A stretch of DNA of 64,000 bases from assembly GCF_027942295.1 (NCBI RefSeq), contig NZ_CP101416.1, positions 3,396,501-3,460,500 of the forward strand. Direction: 5' to 3'. The stretch is from Pseudanabaena sp. Chao 1811. Lineage in GTDB: Bacteria; Cyanobacteriota; Cyanobacteriia; Pseudanabaenales; Pseudanabaenaceae. The translations under genes were made by a program, and so were the position numbers. Below, one piece after another: positions 44,200 through 53,050 of this stretch (positions within the stretch are counted from its first letter, which is position 1; each line of letters opens with the position of its first letter). Below the pieces are notes generated by a model. That model was not told where the DNA came from and searched no databases. It saw only the letters and a list, made by a program, of their open reading frames with translations.

Positions 44200-46236
44200 T
44201 CAGTGGGAAGACAAGTTAGGGAAATTATCAACTTTTGTTTCTTTTGCTTCTTTAGTTTGATTCCAAAGCATCATTCCTAATACACCATCCAGCAAGCCGC
44301 CGCCGCGATCGCCACCATTAACTGCGACATCTGGCACGACTCGGACTTTACCTTCACCGATCGCTTGCATCATTTGTAGCGCCACATAGGAATTACCACC
44401 GAGGGCATTGACCCCAGCACGATAGGCATCAGCTTTAGCTTCACCAGTAACACGAATTGCTTCCGCCTCACCACTTGCCTCCTTGACTTTGGCATTAGCT
44501 TGTAGTTCGGCAATGCGAACACCCTGCTCTGCGGTAACAACTTCCCTCTGAATATCGGCAAGCGAAGTTTCCCGTACCAGTTCTTGACGCTGCGTTTGGG
44601 ATATACGCTGGACTTCGTAGGTTTTACGCTGTTCTTCGGCAATTTTGCGATCGGTCAGCGTTTGCATTAGGGTTTCTGGTGGCGCGATCTGCCCTAATAG
44701 CGTATCAACGGCTTGGACATCATAGGATTGCAAAGCCGTATGAATAAAATCAGCGGCTTCCGCTTGGCGATCGCTACGAGCGATTAGGAAATCCAACACG
44801 GTATAAGCCTGTGCAGAATTACGGAAGTAATTGCCAACGGTCGGACGCAGTACATGATCGACAAGATTTTGCATGGAACCAACCCTTGAAATCACTCTAG
44901 GGGCATCTAAGGCTCCCACATGAATGATCTGGGCTACTTCCAAATTGAACGCAAAACCATCAATCGATCGCACATTCAAGGCTTTGAGCTTAGAGTCATA
45001 ACCATGCTCTTCGTTACGATCGCTAAAGTTCAGCACAATATTGGTCGTGGGTACGAGTTCCACTTTCATGATGTGCGTATTGAGAGGATGTTTACCGGGG
45101 TAAAGCGGCTCAATCCATACACCTTTATCACCGACATTCACTAAATGCCCGTGGGTAAATAGAGCGCCACTGACATCATCTTGAGCGCCACCGACAAAGG
45201 AAATTACTACGCCCACATAACCAATGGGAATCTCGGTCATTTTCACCTGTTCCACTTTGGCAAACCAAGGATTGAGATTCCATGAACCCGATAGAATTAC
45301 TTGCTCCTGTAAGCCCCGCCGACCGCCGCCATCGATGAATAACTGAGCATTTTGGAAGTTATCATGTTCAGGAATAATCGCCCCTGCGATTGCCCCTGAT
45401 TCAATGGGAATGCCATCTAAAGTGGTGACAATACCTACTTTTTCGGTTTCCACAGAATAGAGTTTCAGGTCATTGGGTGACATTCCATTTTGACCAGCAT
45501 TCACCGAAGTAATAATTGTAAATAGAGCCGTATTAATCCGATAGGTTCCTGCGGTTAAGATGCCAATCTGTCTACCCTTTTCACCACCAGCTAAGAGGAA
45601 CTGTCTCGCATTTTGGAAGTTGTCACAGGGAACGGTTTTGCCGAGAATGCGATCGGGGGGAATGGATTTACCATCGTTAGCAATAATTAAGCCAATTTCG
45701 CCTTGGGGAATTACCACTACCGATTCTTTGCGAATTCCATATTGCCAAGGATAATAGCCAAAATACCAACCGGGGGCAAGGGTATCGGCTTGATAGCCTG
45801 CTTCGCCATTGATGGCAACTAATTGTCCGGGAGGTAAGTCACCACGGAAGGAGAATTTCTTAACGACGATGCCGACTTCGCGCTCACCAATTACAATTAA
45901 GCCTAAAATCCATCCCACCTGTGGCAAAAATACAAATACCAACACCACGCCACCAATTACCCATACCCAAATGGGAAAGTTAAAATCGCCTGCCTGCATT
46001 AACTGCATTTGCGGGGCTTGAGCAGAGTTCGATCGCTGCTGTGATTGATTTTGTTGAGCAATGAGTTGATTGTTTTGCTGAGCGATCGCTTGATCATTAC
46101 CATTTACTACAGTCCATGTCACTGTCCCAAGCATGGCGATCGCTGCCCCTGAAACAAGCGATCGCGCCCAAAACTTTTTGCTAATTTTTTTGATCAAGTT
46201 TTGGTGAATATCCTGAATCTGCATTAGTTTTTTCAC
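44200..46236 (-). CDS. SPFH/band-7 (flotillin-like) membrane protein
   Basis: 678 residues. Two hydrophobic segments (~26-46 and ~88-116) flank a Gln/Asn-rich stretch. A band-7-like region contains EREVGIVVKKFSFRGDLPPG and SIDGFAFNLEVAQIIHV. Before the band-7 core, a unit appears twice: CDNFQNARQFLLAGGEKGRQ with GTYRINTALFTI, and HDNFQNAQLFIDGGGRRGLQ with GSWNLNPWFAKV. The C-terminal coiled coil is rich in Ala/Glu/Gln (VKEASGEAEAIRVTGEAKAD), as in flotillins. It is likely a membrane microdomain scaffold; function is inferred. Confidence 0.85.
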   Translation of the reverse strand: MKKLMQIQDIHQNLIKKISKKFWARSLVSGAAIAMLGTVTWTVVNGNDQAIAQQNNQLIAQQNQSQQRSNSAQAPQMQLMQAGDFNFPIWVWVIGGVVLVFVFLPQVGWILGLIVIGEREVGIVVKKFSFRGDLPPGQLVAINGEAGYQADTLAPGWYFGYYPWQYGIRKESVVVIPQGEIGLIIANDGKSIPPDRILGKTVPCDNFQNARQFLLAGGEKGRQIGILTAGTYRINTALFTIITSVNAGQNGMSPNDLKLYSVETEKVGIVTTLDGIPIESGAIAGAIIPEHDNFQNAQLFIDGGGRRGLQEQVILSGSWNLNPWFAKVEQVKMTEIPIGYVGVVISFVGGAQDDVSGALFTHGHLVNVGDKGVWIEPLYPGKHPLNTHIMKVELVPTTNIVLNFSDRNEEHGYDSKLKALNVRSIDGFAFNLEVAQIIHVGALDAPRVISRVGSMQNLVDHVLRPTVGNYFRNSAQAYTVLDFLIARSDRQAEAADFIHTALQSYDVQAVDTLLGQIAPPETLMQTLTDRKIAEEQRKTYEVQRISQTQRQELVRETSLADIQREVVTAEQGVRIAELQANAKVKEASGEAEAIRVTGEAKADAYRAGVNALGGNSYVALQMMQAIGEGKVRVVPDVAVNGGDRGGGLLDGVLGMMLWNQTKEAKETKVDNFPNLSSH

Positions 46237-46323
46237 GGGAGGAACCCCACTTTCAGAACTGCTGCTAATCTAGCGCAATTGTCAGAAAATCCTCAAAACT
46301 AACTAAAAAAATTAATAACCCCA

Positions 46324-46358
46324 AACAAAAACTGGTCGCTTCGCGACCAGTTTTTGTT
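46324..46358. terminator. Perfect 16-bp hairpin after ispH
   Basis: AACAAAAACTGGTCGC pairs with its complement across TTC. It lies between ispH and the SPFH gene, which run in the same direction. Confidence 0.8.
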
Positions 46359-46367
46359 GTGCGGCAA

Positions 46368-47576
46368 TTAACCCTTAAGTTCAAAAATTCGATTGATCAC
46401 ATCTTCGACAACGCGATCGGGGGTGGATGCGCCTGAAGTTACGCCAATCTTGATTTTGCCTGCGGGGAGCCAATTAGTGGCTTGCTCGATCGATTTTCCT
46501 AATGGCTTATGTTCAATTACTTCAGCCGAAATAATCCGATGCACATCATCAATGTGATAGGAAGGAAGATTGCGCTCGATCGCAATTTCTTGTAAATGGG
46601 TGGTATTAGAAGAGTTATAACCACCAATCACGATCATCAAATCGATCGGATCTTCGACAATCTCGAACATCGCATCTTGACGCTCTTGAGTAGCATCACA
46701 AATGGTGTTAAAAGCGAGAAAATGCTCATTGAGATGTTCGACACCATACTTCTGCATCATTGTGCGTTCAAACAGCTTGCCGATCGCTTCCGTTTCGCCC
46801 TTGAGCATCGTGGTTTGATTAGCGACACCGACTCTTTCTAAATCACGATCTGGGTCAAAACCGACGGACATGGCTTTGCTGAACTTCGCGATAAATTCTT
46901 CTCTGTCGCCGCCATTGAGCATGTAATTAGTCACATATTCGGCTTCCTTCATATTCAGTACTACTAAATAGCGATTGGCGTAGGAACTTGTGGCGATCGT
47001 CTCTTCGTGATTATATTTACCATGCACAATCGAGGTGAAATCTGATTTCTTATGCTTCTCGACCCGATTCCAAACCTTGGATACCCAAGGACAGGTGGTA
47101 TCAACAATTTTCGTGCCAAGGCGATCGAATAATTGGGTTTCCTGAACGCTAGCGCCAAAGGCAGGCAAAATCACCACATCACCCTGCTCAATGCCTGAGA
47201 AATCCTTAGTTCCATCACTATTTACAGGAACAAATTGAACTTCCATTTCCTTCAATTTGGCATTAACGGAAGGATTGTGAATAATCTCATTGGTAATCCA
47301 GACTTTTTCTGTCGGAAACTGGGTACGGGTTTCATACGCCATGGCTACTGCTCTTTCGACACCCCAGCAAAAGCCAAAGGATTTCGCTAAATAAATCGTG
47401 ACATCGCCTTGCGTGTAGATATAGTCATGCTCACGAATAGTTTGGATCAGGTCACTATGATATTGCGATCGCATGGTCGATTCGGCTGCTTCGCCATGCC
47501 CAAAGCCTTGACGGAAATAGTTGGGAGACTTTTGCAAAGATCTCCGTATTGCTTGTGTATCGAGCGTATTGTCCAT
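46368..47576 (-). CDS. ispH: 4-hydroxy-3-methylbut-2-enyl diphosphate reductase IspH (LytB)
   Basis: The last enzyme of the MEP isoprenoid pathway; it makes IPP and DMAPP for carotenoids and chlorophyll. The three iron-sulphur cysteines are in [28 protein letters not shown] and [13 protein letters not shown]. The C-terminal [17 protein letters not shown] motif is intact. At 402 residues it belongs to the long cyanobacterial/plant type. Confidence 0.97.
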   Translation of the reverse strand: MDNTLDTQAIRRSLQKSPNYFRQGFGHGEAAESTMRSQYHSDLIQTIREHDYIYTQGDVTIYLAKSFGFCWGVERAVAMAYETRTQFPTEKVWITNEIIHNPSVNAKLKEMEVQFVPVNSDGTKDFSGIEQGDVVILPAFGASVQETQLFDRLGTKIVDTTCPWVSKVWNRVEKHKKSDFTSIVHGKYNHEETIATSSYANRYLVVLNMKEAEYVTNYMLNGGDREEFIAKFSKAMSVGFDPDRDLERVGVANQTTMLKGETEAIGKLFERTMMQKYGVEHLNEHFLAFNTICDATQERQDAMFEIVEDPIDLMIVIGGYNSSNTTHLQEIAIERNLPSYHIDDVHRIISAEVIEHKPLGKSIEQATNWLPAGKIKIGVTSGASTPDRVVEDVINRIFELKG

Positions 47577-47677
47577 GCGCTTAGATGATTCTAGGTAATT
47601 GTGCTGAAAGTATTATATAGCCCATCGTGGTTTGCAAATGAGTACGCCCTCATTTGCAAACACAAAATCCAAAACTC

Positions 47678-48409
47678 TTATTGTTTATACCAATCCTTGC
47701 GCCATTTCTTCATTTGATCAATTTCAGTTTGTTGAGAAGAGATAATTCCCTTTGCTAATTTCGTGATGTCTGCTCGCTTTGACTTAGCGATCGCATCCTC
47801 TGCCATCACCACTGCCCCCTCATGGTGAGGAATCATCGCATTGATAAATCTCAAGTCAAAATCTTGACCAGCCTTACCCAAATCCAAATCCATTCGCATG
47901 GTTGCTCTTTGTTCGGCAGTCATCGGCATCATGTGATTCATCTCCTTATGCCAAGCCATTGGCGTATCACTGACATTGGGATACCATGCTTTACGCCATT
48001 TCTTCATTTCTGCAATCTCTTTCTCTTGCGCCTGAATAATCTCATTGGCAAGTTTTTTCAATTCTGGACGTTGAGAATTTTGCAAGACTGCCTTTGCCAT
48101 CACCACTGCCCCCTCATGGTGAGGAATCATCGCATCAATAAAGCGCAAATCATAATCAGAATCGGCTGCCCCTAAACTCATTTCTCCATGATTCATCCCA
48201 CTATGGTTTGTGGTTTTAGCGGTAGTCGGACTGGTTGAGCTGACAGGCTGAGTTTGCGCTTTTGGAGCTTCAGTACTTGGAGAATTCGTCGCAGTGTCAT
48301 TAGGGTTACTACAGGAAGTACTAAGTCCACCAATAGCGATCGCTACTAGCAGCGATCGCTTTAGCGACTTGGGAAACTGATCAAACCCTAAGGAATTGAG
48401 AATCTTCAT
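47678..48409 (-). CDS. Lipoprotein with two DUF305 domains
   Basis: A signal peptide ends in the lipobox-like GGLSTSC (Cys33), so it is probably lipid-anchored on the outer face. Two copies of DUF305 follow: YDLRFIDAMIPHHEGAVVMA with MKKWRKAWY, and FDLRFINAMIPHHEGAVVMA with MKKWRKDWY. The IPHHEGAVxMA motif supplies a His pair in each copy. DUF305 proteins are ferritin-like and often sit beside copper or other metal-resistance genes, as here. Metal binding is inferred. Confidence 0.87.
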   Translation of the reverse strand: MKILNSLGFDQFPKSLKRSLLVAIAIGGLSTSCSNPNDTATNSPSTEAPKAQTQPVSSTSPTTAKTTNHSGMNHGEMSLGAADSDYDLRFIDAMIPHHEGAVVMAKAVLQNSQRPELKKLANEIIQAQEKEIAEMKKWRKAWYPNVSDTPMAWHKEMNHMMPMTAEQRATMRMDLDLGKAGQDFDLRFINAMIPHHEGAVVMAEDAIAKSKRADITKLAKGIISSQQTEIDQMKKWRKDWYKQ

Positions 48410-48491
48410 TATTAAAATGCTAACTTACAGTAAAAAAGCTAAATTTTAAATTTAAACTTACAGAATATTATACTTTTCTTCACAAGCTTGA

Positions 48492-48585
48492 TAGGTTCTC
48501 AACAGGAACAGTTTTATCGTTAAAAAATAGAGCCAATAGCGCACGATGTGAGTGCGCTATTGGCTTTGAGTTAGCTACTTAAGCC
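48492..48585. repeat. Degenerate copy of the AGGTTCTCAGC palindromic element
   Basis: It starts AGGTTCTCA and ends near TAGCTACTTAAG. The central stem AGCCAATAGCGCAC / GTGCGCTATTGGCT (48531-48565) is perfect, with a seven-base loop. Confidence 0.55.
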
Positions 48586-48610
48586 ATTTTGCGAAAAGCT
48601 TGTCATTTAT

Positions 48611-48755
48611 GACTGGTGTTACGTGGAAGGTTGTAAAGCCCTCACCCCTAGCCCCTCTCCCGCAGGAGAGGGGAACAAGAAAATAATATGGGTTTTGCTC
48701 CCCTTCTCCTGCGGGAGAAGGGGTTGGGGGATGAGGGTTCCACGTAACATCATTC
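48611..48755. repeat. Inverted element with GTTACGTGGAA ends, full copy
   Basis: Ends GACTGGTGTTACGTGGAA and (complement) GAATGATGTTACGTGGAA. Each half carries CCCTCA...CCCCT, the small palindrome CTCCCGCAGGAG and a flank of ATATTATTTTCTTG type. A half copy lies at 19543, and an isolated end at 35630. Confidence 0.7.
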
Positions 48756-48860
48756 ATGAATTGCATTAAGTTTTATTGAATTAAGATTGCTAGATCTGGA
48801 GTTTCATTCCGAGTTCATTTTTTTGAACTAGGCTAGAGATATGAGTTCAGGAGAACAGTT

Positions 48861-49631
48861 ATGAAATCAACAGAACCTAGAGACTCTAATCTAAAACGTC
48901 CACCAGTAAGCGATCGCAAACACTATCGATTATGGATCTTAGCGATCGCTGGTATTGTTGCTGGTGGTGCGATCGCCATGACAAGTGCAATGACAAACCT
49001 TGTCCAAGCACAAACAACGAATCCTCCCAAGAAGCCCCTTGATGCTGCTGCTTGTCCCAACGCCACAAATGCTGCCATAAGGACAAATCAAGGGATGCCC
49101 AATCACATGATGATGAGTGGCGAATTTGCTGATCGCCACTTCATTGAGATGATGATCCCACACCATGATGGAGCTGTGAAGATGGCGGATCTGGCGCTGA
49201 AGCGATCGAAAAATGCTGATGTGCTGAAACTAGCGGCAGCAATCAAACGTGACCAAGTTCTCGAAATTACTCAGATGCGAGATTGGTATAAGGAATGGTA
49301 CAAAGCTGATGTCCCCGATATGCCTAGCCGTCCTATGAAATCCTCTAATTCCATGATGGGTATGAATCACGGCAAAATGGGCATGGGCAACATGATGGGT
49401 AAGCGTAATATGATGGCTACCGATCTCAAAACACTCGAAACCGCTAATGATCGTGATTTTGACAAGGAATTTTTAGCAGAGATGATTCCCCATCACAAGA
49501 TGGCATTGATGATGAGCAATATGATCGTGGATAGCGATCGCCCTGAAATGCGTAAGCTTGCTCAAAACATTTTGCGATCGCAAAGCCAAGAAATTGACCA
49601 GATGCAAGGCTGGTACAGCACTCTTCGCTAA
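48861..49631 (+). CDS. DUF305 protein with N-terminal membrane segment, two domains
   Basis: A hydrophobic segment at ~26-48 (LWILAIAGIVAGGAIAMTSA) acts as a signal or anchor and ends near VQAQTT. Two DUF305 copies follow: FIEMMIPHHDGAVKMADLAL with MRDWYKEWY, and FLAEMIPHHKMALMMSNMI with MQGWYSTLR. Between them is a Met/His-rich stretch (SMMGMNHGKMGMGNMMGKRN) well suited to bind Cu(I). It lies directly upstream of copA and probably helps in periplasmic copper handling. Confidence 0.87.
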   Translation: MKSTEPRDSNLKRPPVSDRKHYRLWILAIAGIVAGGAIAMTSAMTNLVQAQTTNPPKKPLDAAACPNATNAAIRTNQGMPNHMMMSGEFADRHFIEMMIPHHDGAVKMADLALKRSKNADVLKLAAAIKRDQVLEITQMRDWYKEWYKADVPDMPSRPMKSSNSMMGMNHGKMGMGNMMGKRNMMATDLKTLETANDRDFDKEFLAEMIPHHKMALMMSNMIVDSDRPEMRKLAQNILRSQSQEIDQMQGWYSTLR

Positions 49632-49670
49632 AATTCTGCCAGTGCCGCAAAGCGGCACTGGCAGAATTTT
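49630..49670. terminator. Perfect 19-bp hairpin after the DUF305 gene
   Basis: AAAATTCTGCCAGTGCCGC pairs with its complement across AAA, followed by TTTT. It starts inside the stop codon and separates this gene from the copA promoter. Confidence 0.8.
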
Positions 49671-49681
49671 TTGTTTACCCC

Positions 49682-49713
49682 TTGACTCTCCATCTCACTG
49701 GAGAATGCATGAT
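49682..49713 (+). promoter_or_regulatory. MerR-type promoter of copA
   Basis: -35 TTGACT (49682-49687), 20-bp spacer, -10 CATGAT (49708-49713). The spacer carries a dyad CTCTCCA...TGGAGA, as in CueR/MerR operators placed between over-spaced elements. The same TTGACTCTCCA...GAGAATG arrangement precedes the chaperone gene at 59329. Confidence 0.8.
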
Positions 49714-49787
49714 ATATCCAGTCCAATCAAGAAGTGTTGCGAAAAACGCGACACTTCTTGATTCTATAAGAATTTCAAGAGGTAAAC

Positions 49788-52052
49788 ATGGAAACGACGA
49801 CGCTGAAATTACGAGGGATGAGTTGTGCTTCCTGTGCCAGTAGCATTGAAAGAGTCGTTAGCAATGTCTCAGGTGTTGAAGTATGTAATGTCAACTTTGG
49901 CGCAGAACAAGCCACTGTCACCTATAACCCTAGAGCCGTTGACGTTAACAAAATTCAACAGGCGATCGCCGATGCAGGCTATTCTTCGCAATTACTAAAA
50001 GAAGAAAATCCCTTAGTTACTGATGACGAGGAGCAGGCAACTCGACGCAAAGAAGAACAGGATCTCAATCGGAAGGTGAGCGTTGGTGGTGCGATTAGTC
50101 TATTTCTAGTAATTGGCGGATTACCGATGATGACAGGACTGAGCTTGCCCTTCATTCCTGCATGGATGCATAATTCTTGGTTGCAACTAGTGTTGACGAT
50201 TCCTGTGCAGTTTTGGTGTGGTGCAAGTTTCTATATTAATGCCGCCAAAGCTTTCAAACGTCACGCTGCCACGATGGATACTTTGGTTGCCACTGGCACA
50301 GGAGCCGCCTACGGATATTCCATTTTTGCTACGGTTAATCCAGCCTTTTTTACTTCGCAGGGTTTAACTGCCGATGTTTATTTTGAAGCATCCTCGGTGA
50401 TTATTACTTTGATCTTGCTCGGCAAACTCTTTGAGAATCGCGCTAAGGGAAGCACCTCTGAGGCAATTCGCAAATTAATGGGTTTGCAAGCGAAAACGGC
50501 ACGAGTGATTCGGCATGGTCGAGAAATGGATATTGCGATCACCGAAGTACAACTCGATGATGTGATCTTAGTACGTCCGGGGGAAAAGATTCCCGTCGAT
50601 GGCGAGATTATTGAAGGCAGTTCCACCATTGACGAAGCGATGGTCACAGGCGAAAGTGTTGCCGTGAAGAAGCAAGTCGGTGATGAGGTGATTGGCGCAA
50701 CCATCAATAAAACTGGTAGTTTCAAGTTTCGCGCTACCCGCATCGGCAAGGACACTTTCTTGGCGCAAATTGTGAAATTAGTGCAGCAAGCCCAAGGTTC
50801 TAAGGCTCCGATTCAACGCCTTGCTGATCGCGTCACAGGTTTCTTTGTGCCAATCGTGATTGCGATCGCCATTTCCACTTTTATCATCTGGTATAACTTC
50901 ATGGGTAATGTCACCCTTGCGGTGATTACCACCGTCGGCGTGTTGATTATCGCCTGTCCCTGTGCCTTGGGCTTAGCCACCCCCACATCGATTATGGTGG
51001 GAACGGGCAAAGGTGCAGAGAATGGAATTCTGATCAAGGGTGCGGATAGTTTGGAACAGGCGCATAATTTGCAAACAATTGTTTTAGATAAAACAGGAAC
51101 AATTACCGAAGGTAAGCCCAGTGTCACCCATTTCGTCACCACCGCAGGAATGCCCGATCGTAAGGTTTTAGAACTATTAAGCATGGTTGCCACCGTGGAA
51201 CGCTATTCTGAACATCCCTTAGCCGAAGCGATTGTACGTTATGCCAAGGCGCTCAAAGTGGAATTAACTGATGCTCAAGATTTTGAAGCGATCGCAGGTA
51301 GCGGTGTACGTGCCTATATTGGCGAACATTTGGTACAAATTGGAACCTATCGCTGGATGCAAGAGTTGGGAATTACGACAGAATCGTTAGAACAAACTTG
51401 GGATACGCTAGAGAGAAAAGGTAATACCGCAATCTGGATTGCCGTCAATGGCAAAGTCCAAGGCGTGATGGGCATTGCCGATGCGGTCAAACCTTCATCA
51501 ATCAGAGCGATCCGCACATTACAGCGCATGGGCTTAGAAGTGGTGATGCTCACAGGCGACAATCGTCGCACTGCCGAAGTAATTGCCCACGAAGTTGGAA
51601 TTGATCGCGTGTTTGCGGAAGTTCGTCCCGATCAGAAGTCTGCTCAAATTCAGCTTTTACAAAATGAAGGTCGTCAAAAAGATAAAATTGTGGCAATGGT
51701 GGGCGATGGCATCAATGATGCGCCTGCCCTTGCTCAAGCAGATGTCGGCATTGCGATCGGTACGGGTACAGATGTAGCGATCGCCGCCAGTGACATCACG
51801 CTCATTTCGGGCGATTTACAAGGCATCGTCACCGCGATCCAACTATCTCGCGCCACCATCCAAAATATCCGCCAAAATCTCTTCTTCGCCTTCATCTACA
51901 ACATCCTCGGCATTCCCATCGCCGCAGGGATTCTCTTCCCCTTCTTCGGTTGGTTGCTCAGTCCCGTGATTGCAGGCGGCGCAATGGCATTTAGTTCTGT
52001 TTCAGTGGTGACGAATGCTTTGCGATTGAAGAATTTTAAGGCTAGCGATTAG
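49788..52052 (+). CDS. copA: Copper-translocating P-type ATPase
   Basis: P1B-type ATPase of 754 residues that pumps Cu(I) across the membrane. One N-terminal heavy-metal domain carries GMSCASC (Cys13, Cys16). The transmembrane metal site is CPC at 390-392 ([15 protein letters not shown]), typical of Cu(I)/Ag(I) pumps. The actuator loop has VTGESV, phosphorylation is at D434 (DKTGTITEG), the nucleotide domain has [10 protein letters not shown], and the hinge is [14 protein letters not shown]. It has its own MerR-type promoter. It could be the plasma-membrane or thylakoid form; sequence alone does not decide. Confidence 0.95.
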   Translation: METTTLKLRGMSCASCASSIERVVSNVSGVEVCNVNFGAEQATVTYNPRAVDVNKIQQAIADAGYSSQLLKEENPLVTDDEEQATRRKEEQDLNRKVSVGGAISLFLVIGGLPMMTGLSLPFIPAWMHNSWLQLVLTIPVQFWCGASFYINAAKAFKRHAATMDTLVATGTGAAYGYSIFATVNPAFFTSQGLTADVYFEASSVIITLILLGKLFENRAKGSTSEAIRKLMGLQAKTARVIRHGREMDIAITEVQLDDVILVRPGEKIPVDGEIIEGSSTIDEAMVTGESVAVKKQVGDEVIGATINKTGSFKFRATRIGKDTFLAQIVKLVQQAQGSKAPIQRLADRVTGFFVPIVIAIAISTFIIWYNFMGNVTLAVITTVGVLIIACPCALGLATPTSIMVGTGKGAENGILIKGADSLEQAHNLQTIVLDKTGTITEGKPSVTHFVTTAGMPDRKVLELLSMVATVERYSEHPLAEAIVRYAKALKVELTDAQDFEAIAGSGVRAYIGEHLVQIGTYRWMQELGITTESLEQTWDTLERKGNTAIWIAVNGKVQGVMGIADAVKPSSIRAIRTLQRMGLEVVMLTGDNRRTAEVIAHEVGIDRVFAEVRPDQKSAQIQLLQNEGRQKDKIVAMVGDGINDAPALAQADVGIAIGTGTDVAIAASDITLISGDLQGIVTAIQLSRATIQNIRQNLFFAFIYNILGIPIAAGILFPFFGWLLSPVIAGGAMAFSSVSVVTNALRLKNFKASD

Positions 52053-52170
52053 CGATTAGCTTTTAGCTTTTAGTGATTAGCTTTTAGCTTTCACACTACT
52101 AATTTTGCAGACCATAAACTGTTTATTTTTTCAACTCCATAGCTAACAGCTAACAGCTAACAGCTAATAA
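52048..52170. repeat. Short TAGCTTTTAGC / GCTAACAGC repeat tracts
   Basis: TTAGCGATTAGCTTTTAGC units after copA and inverted GCTAACAGCTAACAGC units 90 bases on. They could pair loosely. The copA stop lies inside the first tract. Confidence 0.6.
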
Positions 52171-52200
52171 CTAACAGCCCATTAATCAAGGAAAACTATC

Positions 52201-52728
52201 ATGTTAAAAAAAGCTACATTCTTTGGAACTCTAGTTGGTATTGGCTTTCTGTTCGGAGCCATCTCTGGGGCGATCGCTTCTGAAAAAATGCCTGATGATC
52301 ACAATATGCAAACTGAGACTGCTAAACCTACTCAATTTAAGGTGATCGATCAACCACTAGCAAACAAAATTATTGTTACTGTGGTTGGTGCTGGATTAAT
52401 CGGTGCAGAGCTTTGGTGGTTTCTCCTCAGTAAGCCTAAGTCTAAAAAAGCCGAATCTGAATCTGGTATTCAAGAAGTAACCGTCGTCGTTGATGGTGGT
52501 TACGAACCTTCAAGAATTGTCGTCAATGCTGGTCAACTTGTGCGCCTCAACTTTCTCCGCCGCGATCCCAGCAGTTGCTTAGAAGAAGTCCGACTCGCTG
52601 ATTTCCACATCGCCCAGTATCTAGAATTGAATAAAACTACAACCATCGAATTCACGCCGCCCAAGGCTGGAAACTATGAGTTTGCCTGTGGCATGAATAT
52701 GTTTCGCGGTGCGATCGAGGCAAAATAA
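52201..52728 (+). CDS. Membrane-anchored cupredoxin-domain protein
   Basis: An N-terminal hydrophobic segment (~7-26), a second one at ~57-77 (IIVTVVGAGLIGAELWWFLL), then a cupredoxin fold from ~92 to 175. Copper ligands would be Cys126, His136, Cys163 and Met165 or Met167 (PSSCLEEV, ADFHIAQY, FACGMNMFRG). The arrangement resembles the cupredoxin-like domains encoded beside copA in many bacteria. It probably accepts or buffers copper outside the cytoplasm. It follows copA by ~150 bases on the same strand. Confidence 0.85.
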   Translation: MLKKATFFGTLVGIGFLFGAISGAIASEKMPDDHNMQTETAKPTQFKVIDQPLANKIIVTVVGAGLIGAELWWFLLSKPKSKKAESESGIQEVTVVVDGGYEPSRIVVNAGQLVRLNFLRRDPSSCLEEVRLADFHIAQYLELNKTTTIEFTPPKAGNYEFACGMNMFRGAIEAK

Positions 52729-52737
52729 TAGAAATAA

Positions 52738-52970
52738 GGTAAGTAGCTAAACCTGTGGCGCACGCTCAGCGTGCGCCACAGGTTTTTTGGTTTTATAACC
52801 CAAGTTGCTACCTATTAAAAATCGGCTCAAAACAAGTTAAAAACAGCCTCGCTAAGTCCAAAATGACGCTATTTTTATATAAAAATCTAGCATTTTTTAT
52901 TTTAACTTTAGTCTTAAATGAATAGGTAGCAACTTGGGTTTTTATATTTAATTGCGCCCAGCTACTTAGC
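52738..52970. repeat. Palindromic GCTAAGTAG element interrupted by the MITE
   Basis: The left end GGTAAGTAGCTAA and right end CCCAGCTACTTAGC match the full copy at 36008. Inside is a perfect 16-bp hairpin (52750-52784, AACCTGTGGCGCACGC, loop TCA). The 144-bp MITE lies within the right half, duplicating TTTAT. Confidence 0.7.
52797..52940. mobile_element. IS982-related MITE, copy 2 (144 bp)
   Basis: Appears identical in all 144 bases to 44054-44197, with 20-bp perfect inverted ends. It is flanked by TTTAT on both sides. Both copies are in the same orientation and both lie beside the same palindromic element family. Confidence 0.9.
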
Positions 52971-53050
52971 TTCAAAAAAATAGTCAATTTGTTTGAGATC
53001 AAAAATTACCTGTAATCTATAGAAATCTACTTATTTGTATTGGCGAAAAT

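Noticed and set aside
48575-48766. 63-codon open frame in the copper island
   Set aside because: It is a translation of the GTTACGTGGAA inverted repeat; Pro-rich residues come from the CCCCT arms.
52808-53002. 64-codon open frame upstream of the kinase gene
   Set aside because: It lies within the MITE and the surrounding palindrome; the same sequence occurs at the other MITE copy.
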